NCBI GenBank assembly: GCA_000149265.1
Contig: CH001384.1
Span: 111,476 to 175,475, forward strand
DNA from: Ciona savignyi
Lineage: Eukaryota > Chordata > Ascidiacea > Phlebobranchia > Cionidae
DNA: 64,000 bases
Reading direction: 5' to 3'
How positions within the stretch are numbered: position 1 is the first letter of the stretch; the number at the start of each line of letters is the position of its first letter. The translations under genes were made by a program, and so were the position numbers. Of this stretch, positions 57,021 through 64,000 are shown piece by piece. The notes below the pieces were generated by a model that was not told the origin of the DNA, made no database searches, and saw nothing but the letters and a program-made list of their open reading frames with translations.

Positions 57021-58982
57021 CAGCGCTTCTTAACCTTTTTTCCTTCATTACCCACTTCACTACTTAATAAATCTATATTCCCCACTACCTTTCATACTTT
57101 TAAGACTGAATGAAAAATCAAAACGCAGTCTGATGACCTGTTGTGATATATCCAACAGCACAACGGTATGTAACGAATAAGAACAATTTATTGAGAAAAA
57201 TACCAACATATTTATTAACTTTGGTTCAAATTTGTCAATGTGATTTTTGTTGCTGCTTTTCAGCGACGATCAACTTAACGTCAGGTTTTAGTTTTGAAAT
57301 TGCACAACGCAAATCTGATTCCAGATTTAACATTGAGTTTCGTGCTTTTGTTTTTATGGTGACAAACATTCGAAAAAGCTGATTCACAAAGATATGTCGA
57401 TGAGAAAGCAGTCAGCAATGATAATGGTTTTGCTGCAACTTTTGGGTATATATTTATCATAATTGCCCAAAATTTACCCAATGTATTATCTTCAAATGAA
57501 GCTTTGGCAGCTGAATCATGAATCATTTCCAAAAACTGTTCTTGTGTGTTTTCTTCATCATCTTAAACACATGCAACAGGGAATCGAAATGGATTCCTAG
57601 TTAATGCCATTGTAGGAGTGTCATCTTCAATGGATGGAAAATACCGATGAAATTCACAAGTAAGCTTGTCCAAATGTTCAACAACATCACTTTGAATAAC
57701 GGAACTAATACCAGTCATTCCAAACATTTTATGTAACGTCGGAAATGACGCGACACTGCCACCACTCTGTATTTTCCCTTTCCACAATTCCAGCTTTGCA
57801 ATAAATGCAGCTATCTTGTCCCGTTGTACAATTATGTTTGAATCTATTCCGTGTAACTTGCGATTCAGTTCATTCAAATGACCAAATATGTCTGCAAGAT
57901 ACGCCAATCTCTTCAATCTCGCCAAAATTCAATAATCTCTTGAAGTAAAAGCACAAGGCGATTTAACATGTTGCCTTTGGAAAGCCAGCGAACAGAAGTG
58001 TGATACACCAAATTTTGATGTTCTGATTCCATATCCTGACACAATCTTCGAAAGAGCCGGGAATTCAATGCACTCGCTTTTATGTAGTTTAAGATCTTTA
58101 TTGCAGAATCCAATGTTTGCTTGAGTTCTTCAGGCATTGTTCTTGACGCCAATGCCTCTCGATGTATGATACAGTGCGTGGCAATAATATTTGGATTCTT
58201 CCTTTTCACCAGTTCAACAAAACCAGACCGCGCACCCAACATAGCAGGTGCCCCATCAGTACACACACCAACGAGTTTATTCCAATCCAACTTTTCAGTC
58301 TCAAAAAATTCTTCCACCAGTTTGAACACATCGCTCGCCTTTGTGGTAGTTTCCAATGACCGACAAAAAAGAAAGTCTTCCTCAATGGCTTGATTGTGAA
58401 CATACCGAACAAACACCATCAGTTGAGATAGATTTGCAACGTCAACCGACTCATCGAGTTGAATTGCAAACACAGGTGAAGCTTTAATATTAGCGATGAG
58501 TTTAGATTTGATATTGCATGCCATATCATCAATGCGTGACTTAATAGTGTCATTGGACAAGGATACTTGCTTAATCTTGGACACGGCATTTGAGTCGAGC
58601 AATATATTAGCACACTCTACGAGACACGGTTTTATCAGTGTCTCGGCGATGTTATAAGGCTTTTTGGCTTTTGCAACTTGTAAAGAAACTGCATAAGATG
58701 CTGTCAGCATTGCCCTTGAAGTGGTTTGAAACTGACCCTGTAGTAATCCAATCTCATTTTCTTCACTTGATTTGCATTTACTTCAAGGTAGCTCCGGTTC
58801 TTTTCAGCTAACTGTGGGTGGACTTTGACTAGATGTTGTTTCAGTTGATAGGGCTTCATGGAGGCATTTGAAAAAGTTTTAAGGCATATAACACATTGTG
58901 GTAACTGCTCATTACCTTTATCCACAAATATGAATCCATAATTCAGGTAATCATCGTCATATTTTCGTTTAACTTTAGTCAT
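57021..58982 (-). pseudogene. hAT transposase-like gene, ZBED5-type
   Basis: Read on the minus strand from 58982: a BED zinc finger (CVICLKTFSNASMKPYQLKQH..H), then ASYAVSLQVAKAKKPYNIAE, the RNase H-fold core with QLDESVDVANLSQLMVFVRY and CTDGAPAMLGARSGF, HTSVRWLSKGNMLNRL, and the C-terminal hAT dimerisation region (FSSTYLCESAFSNV near 57340). Four frames are needed (58982-58704, 58710-57913, 57925-57563, 57532-57281), so at least three shifts or stops. A hAT-like end cagcgcttcttaaccttttt starts at 57021 next to tactagag, but no matching right end was found by 59215. ZBED5-like genes have been domesticated in vertebrates; here it looks dead. Confidence 0.82.
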
Positions 58983-59199
58983 AATGCTAAACTAATCTAG
59001 ACTACAGAATCTTTCTAGAAATCTAGAATTTACCAGATAACTAATAAAAGTTATTGCCTTAAGCATGAAGATTCGAAAATTTAACTGTTAGGCTAGTTAT
59101 AAAGCATTAGGCAACTAGCCTGGTTCACTTCCTGTATCAATATCAGCTGATAAAATTTTTAAGACTTGTTAAGAATATAATAAGCCTTATCCATTTCCA

Positions 59200-60240
59200 A
59201 ACAGCAATCTTCAACACGCAGATATTAGCAATAACTTCAATGGCAACGTATAGAACACAATGCAGCTTATTAGAAAGCTGCTTTCCTAAGAGGAAGAGGA
59301 TGTTCAAAAGGAGTTACAACTCGAAATGAAGCGAGTCACTGTGATAAATACAACCGTGAAACCCCTAGATCGTTTTGACATTGACAGGCTTCTCCACATC
59401 CCCTCTTGGTTCAGAGCAAAAAGGCCAGTCACAAATATTAAAACGCTGGTTCCAGTGACACGACAACTGATGCACGAAGCAGAAGTCATTGTACTGAAAG
59501 ATGATTGTGGCGTCATTAGAGTTGGTTGTTCATATTGTGGAACTTTTAATCAGACATTCACATGAGGAGGATTGTGATTGGGTTTCTTTCGAATTTAATC
59601 CCCCGCATGCAAGCCACATTGGAGGGGTTTGGGAAAGGCAAATTCGAACTGTAAGAAGCTCACTGGAGCTGCAGTTGGGACGTTTCGGGGAACAACTTGA
59701 TGACGAGACTTTTAGAACCCTAATGACAAAAGTGGAAAATATCGTTAACTCGCGCCCCTTAAAACTCACAGTGGTTTAAACGAAGCAGGAGAACTCGAGC
59801 CTCTTACACCAAACCATTTGCTGACAACGAAGTTAAAACCTTTGCTTCCACCACCTGGCAAATTTCAACATAGGGATATGTACGTTAGACGGAGGTGGAG
59901 AAGAGTCCAATACTTGGTGAACGTTTTCTGGTCTAGTTGGGGGAAATAATCCCTTCAGACCTTACAAGTTGGGATGAAATGGCGCACCATTCAGGACAGT
60001 ATTCAAGTCAGCGATATCGTATTTTTGGTCAATGAAAACGCAACCCGAAATAATTGGAAGATAGGAAAAGTGTTGAAGGTGTACCCAAGTGAAGATGGTC
60101 TTGTTCGCAAAGTAAACATTCCCGTCGGTGATGGCCGAAGAGATAAAAAGGGCAAACGCATATCACCCTCAACAGTCCTAGACCGCACCATCCATAAGTT
60201 GATCCTACTACTTCGAACTGCTGAAGCGTCGCAAGAGTGA
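59200..60240 (+). pseudogene. BEL-3 integrase
   Basis: 59326-59565 covers the link before integrase. 59572-59779 reads [20 protein letters not shown], with the catalytic E, and [11 protein letters not shown]. The part with the two catalytic D residues is deleted. 59974-60240 is the DUF5641 block (SDIVFLVNENATRNNWKIGK) to a stop at 60238-60240. Confidence 0.82.
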
Positions 60241-60599
60241 CGCAATCGGTTATGTTAAACGATTACCCGACGAGGAGCCAGATGTCCAAACCGATAAATC
60301 TATGTTATTTTTTGCCATTTTCTATATTGTTTACCGTCATTCAAAAGGAAAAATTTCACTTTTTGAGAAGCCATGTTAATACGAGAGTTTTTGTTAATTT
60401 AAATTATTATTTTCTGTTTTGTGTGACGTCATTATTTTCTCTCATTTGTCTTTTTTTCATTTGTTTTCTTTGTTTTTTTGTACACGTGTAAGGCGTGTCT
60501 CTAGAGTTTATTCCTTTAGTATTTTTGGTGATCTTTTTAGTTGTACCTGAGAGTCTGTGGTAAACGATCAAAAGCGTTAAATAGACAAAACGATTGTAA

Positions 60600-62388
60600 T
60601 AACTAGAGAGTGTCAACCACGTGTTTAACCACCACTATTTGTAAAACACATTTGTAGGCCATATATTCATGGTACAGGGTCCCTTGTAACCACAATTTGT
60701 ATCTTATAAACCGAGTATGTACTTTGTTTCTGCAAGCATAAACGCATGGGTCCCAAAGTTATTAAACCAAACCAAAACAGCCCAATTTAGTTTTTCATGG
60801 CTTCGGGGAATCCTGTCAAAATCATGATTTGAGAACTAAATCTTATTTTTATGGTATTTTTTAATGTATTTTTTTATTTCATTTAAGTGTTAAATCAGTG
60901 GCTAATGCACTTACATTCCATCAAATCTGATTTAAATTGGAGCAGCCGTTCAAGCGCCACGTCCAAAAAAGCTTTTTTTAGAAAAAATACCAATTTGGTT
61001 TTTAACATTACTTCTTTTGGTAGATGTCGAGGCGACATGGCATGCCTCTCACAATCATTATTTAAAGACAAAACCTTATTTATATGGTGTTTCCCTAAAT
61101 ATTTTTTATTTCTTCTAAGTGTTAAATTAGTGGTTAATGCACTAACATTTCACCAAATCAAATTAAAAATACAGCGGCCATTCTAGCGCTATACCCAAAA
61201 AAGCTATTTTTTAGAAAAAAATACCGTTTTGGTTTTTAACGTTCCCGGGGAATCCCCCCGGATTTATCACCAAAAATTTTACATTCTGCATATCTTAACC
61301 ATATTGTCTAACAAATCACAATTTTTTATTGCGATTGTATTACTCCTTTTGGTAGATGACGAGGTGACATGGCATGCCTGTCACAATTATGATTTAAGGA
61401 CAAAATTTTAGTTTTCAGAGTATTTCCCCAGGGAATTTTTTTATTTCTTCTAATTGTTAAATTAGAGACTAATGCACTTACATTCCACAAAATGTGATTA
61501 AATTTGGAACAGACGTTTTAGCGCTACACCTAAAAAAGCTATTTTTGAGAAACAAATACCGTTTCGGTTTTTAACCTCTAAGGGGAGGAGTTCCCCTGGA
61601 TTTATCAAGCATGCCATGTCGCCCTGACATCTACCAAAAGGAGTAATGAAATCGCAATCAAACTTTGGTATTTGTTAGACAACATCAGTTTAGATATGCA
61701 GAAACCAAAATTTTGGATAATGAATCCAGGGGAATTCCCATAAGACGTTAAAAACCAAAACGCTATTTTTTTCTAACAAATTAGCTTTTGGGGGCATAGC
61801 GTATGAACGCTCTAATTTTGATCCGATTCGGTGAAATGTTAGACCATTAGACACTCTGTACCAATTAAAAAATAGAAAACATTTACTTAGGTAATTTCCT
61901 TGAAAACGAAGATATGTTCCTGAATTACGATTGTAACAGACATACCATATCGCACTGACTTCTCTAATAGGCAGTCTACAAATCAGATTAAAACTTTAAG
62001 AATTGTTTTATAACATGAGTCACTTATAAAAACAGAAACTTATCTACTAAACCCAGGGGAATTTCCTGAAACCATTAAAAAATATATCGGGCTGTTTTGG
62101 GAATTTAGCCTTATTTCACTTCAGCGCTTGAAAAGAAGCTTTAATTTAAAATATTTGTGGTAAAATGTTTGTAAATTTTAGACGTTTATCTTTTATTTAT
62201 CTGCACATGAAAAATAAGTTTGGTTGCTTAACTATGGGACCCATGCGTTTATGCTTGCAGAAACAAACTATGTACTCGGTGTATAAAATACAAATTGTGG
62301 TTAGGGACCCTGTAGCATGAATATATGGCTTACAACATGTGTTTTACAAATAGTGGTGGTTAAACACGTGGTTGACACTTTCTAGTTA
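60600..62388. mobile_element. Fold-back element with ~170-bp inverted ends
   Basis: Left end taactagagagtgtcaacca (60600) and right end, reverse complement, taactagaaagtgtcaacca (62388) stay paired for about 170 bp, through aagcataaacgcatgggtcc. Inside, about three ~300-bp subunits on the left point one way and about two on the right the other way, all sharing gacatctaccaaaaggagta, catgcc and tcacaat motifs. The whole thing could fold into a long hairpin. No coding. It is the reference for the half copy at 2118-3506. No TSD could be settled. Confidence 0.8.
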
Positions 62389-64000
62389 TTTATTGTTTCG
62401 TATTATTTATATTGTGTCAATTAAACTTCGGCGGAAAAGAGCGCGTAACTGCAAAGGGGCAATAGGGCAAATTCACAACAAGTTGTTTTACACCTACGTC
62501 ATTATTTGCTTTATAAACCGTTGTGGGATTACTTAAAATATACCAAACTTACATTTACTAGTGCACTTTTCTGTTTTTTTTTTATTAAGTGGAGGTTCAG
62601 CTGCCAGTTGAGTTTAGCTCCACGCCATGTGTGTGTACATACAGCGTCGGAATGGAGATTTATGTATCATGTATAGACGGCAGCGAATCCTGGGACCTGG
62701 TCCCGGCCAATGAATTGCGTTGAAAAACCCCTGGCCCCACAGACATCGGGAAAACATGTAAACAAACAAAATAAATAATGGGTCGTGGTATGTTGCATAA
62801 CTTTGGAACGAATTCAGTTGTTTAAATGCCCTAAATACATGTTCTAGTTACCGCAAACTACCAAATAAAGAAAATGGAACAAGCGCATTATTTTACCACG
62901 TGCTGTGGTAACACTAATCGTTGGGTCAGTGGTATCAGACCGAATGTTGTTTAATCGCAACAATATATCTTTAGCATAGTTAGATTATGCAGCTTTTCAC
63001 GATATTTGGAAGAGATAAACCAACTGCAACTTCAACGTTTGACGTTATGGGAAAGATAAGCGATCGTGCTGCGCGCGTGGCTCCGATATACTGCCTCCAA
63101 TCCGACCCTGGTTTTGAACGCTAGTTTGTTTTTTGTCAAAACGTTGTCAATGAAACACACGAATAATTCAATGCATTTTACTCGTGAACGCTTCGCTGCG
63201 AATCGCATCGAAATAACAGCGCGATGCTATAGATATTTGCTGCCTTAATAATAAACAGTTGCTTTCCTTAGTTCTTAAGAGTAGCCAATCAGTTTCTCGT
63301 TCAAACCGACAGATGCGACTTTAGTCTTGTTTTTTTTCTGTGATATTAAGCCCCGTAGAAAGGGTTCTTTGAGCCAGCACCAGCCGAAGTTGCTGCTTTC
63401 TCCTCAGGAGTCACTGCCCTCAACCAACCCTCGTTTTTATTCAGTTCAAGCTCTGAACAACGTCCGTCTCACGTAGTTGCAAATGACCAACCAGCCTTGA
63501 GGCTTAACTTGTGACGGATACGTCATAATCGCTATACCAACCGCACATTTTTTATTTACCTTAAGCGATCAAGGATGATTTGCGGTTTTTCTGCAGAATG
63601 AAGTCACGTTATCGCAAATACTTGTATGATTGTGAGGATTTAAATTGTCATTGACCCCGCAGCCTACATGGTGCAGACATGCAAGAATATAACAAAAGTT
63701 TTTTTTACTAACTTTTAGTTCCATCCGAAGTTTAGTTTCCATCCGTTCCGCAATTGTTTCAGATATATACATATATGGTACATTTAAAATGTGCTTTACA
63801 AATGTAGTGTTCGAAGCTCGGGTAACTTACAGATGTGCTTTACGTTAGAAATCGAATATTATAAACTCTCACTGACACAATAATTAAGAAAACTTGGCCA
63901 CATTGAATTTAGCAATTTCTCTTATATTGTATTGTCTCTAAGATAAGTACGCCCTTTCAATTTAAAAATAGGATTTTAAAGCAATTTAGATGGTCACGTC
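62389..64000. other. Stretch without recognisable features
   Basis: No frame longer than about 70 codons on either strand has a family match, and I see no RNA gene, tandem repeat or recognisable mobile element. Base composition is like the surroundings. Confidence 0.5.

Larger units (their letters stand above)
53130..60240 (+). mobile_element. BEL/Pao LTR retrotransposon 3, strongly decayed
   Basis: Gag, protease, RT, RNase H and integrase pieces follow in the right order on the + strand, but no LTR pair could be recognised at either side (52669-53129 and 60241-60599 hold no other feature). The RT-RNase H link carries a short taaac-tailed repeat (56305-56425), and a hAT transposase gene interrupts the pol connection at 57021. 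Bounds are approximate. Confidence 0.8.

Noticed and set aside
53000-60600. LTR pair for BEL-3
   Set aside because: I compared the flanks 52669-53160 and 60241-60600 by eye and found no direct repeat with TG..CA ends.
1-64000. CRISPR arrays, operons or prokaryotic regulatory sites
   Set aside because: Spliced genes, LTR elements and LINEs show a eukaryotic genome; the tandem arrays have no unique spacers.

Overview
The window looks like a piece of a tunicate genome, most likely Ciona. Reasons: it is AT-rich, introns are very short (56 bp in one gene, with a clean branch point and GT..AG ends), mobile elements are stacked densely inside each other, and two 16-bp motifs at 41374-41389 and 41404-41419 each match 15 of 16 bases of the Ciona trans-splicing leader ATTCTATTTGAATAAG as I recall it. 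There are no prokaryotic features. Only one host gene is visible; nearly everything else is transposon-derived.

Layout. 1-3506: decayed fold-back type repeat. 3507-12985: a Ty3/gypsy pol remnant split by a 7.34-kb DNA transposon (4298-11637). That transposon has 13-bp inverted ends, a 2-bp target duplication, a frameshifted transposase gene, an apparently intact five-exon DUF4806-family gene and a 25-bp minisatellite, and it carries a hAT MITE. 13316-13685: a second 25-bp minisatellite. 13877-41101, minus strand: an LRR gene built from a tandemly repeated four-exon cassette. I can place 17 exons, all phase 0 and all open, giving about 688 codons; further exons are missing at one or both ends. 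Its introns have absorbed a young BEL/Pao LTR element (30882-37737), an RNase H-bearing LINE (22452-24991), SINEs, a 228-bp hAT MITE and copies of a roughly 500-bp repeat.

41404-52668: an APE-type LINE that starts with a spliced-leader-like sequence. It is split by a second BEL/Pao element (42091-48955, minus strand) and by a fragment of an R2/R4-type LINE with a restriction-like endonuclease (49456-50257). 53130-60240: a heavily decayed third BEL/Pao element, split by a ZBED-like hAT transposase gene (57021-58982, minus strand). 60600-62388: a more complete fold-back element with about 170-bp inverted ends. 62389-64000: nothing recognisable.

How the parts relate: the transposon copies give a relative history by nesting. 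Gypsy is older than the DUF4806 transposon, the spliced-leader LINE is older than BEL-2, and the LRR cassette duplication is older than BEL-1, the RNase H LINE and the small MITE, because sister cassettes keep the empty sites. Every LRR exon I could locate is uninterrupted although the introns have grown severalfold through insertions, which suggests the gene is, or was until recently, under coding constraint. All calls come from reading the sequence; no database search was run.
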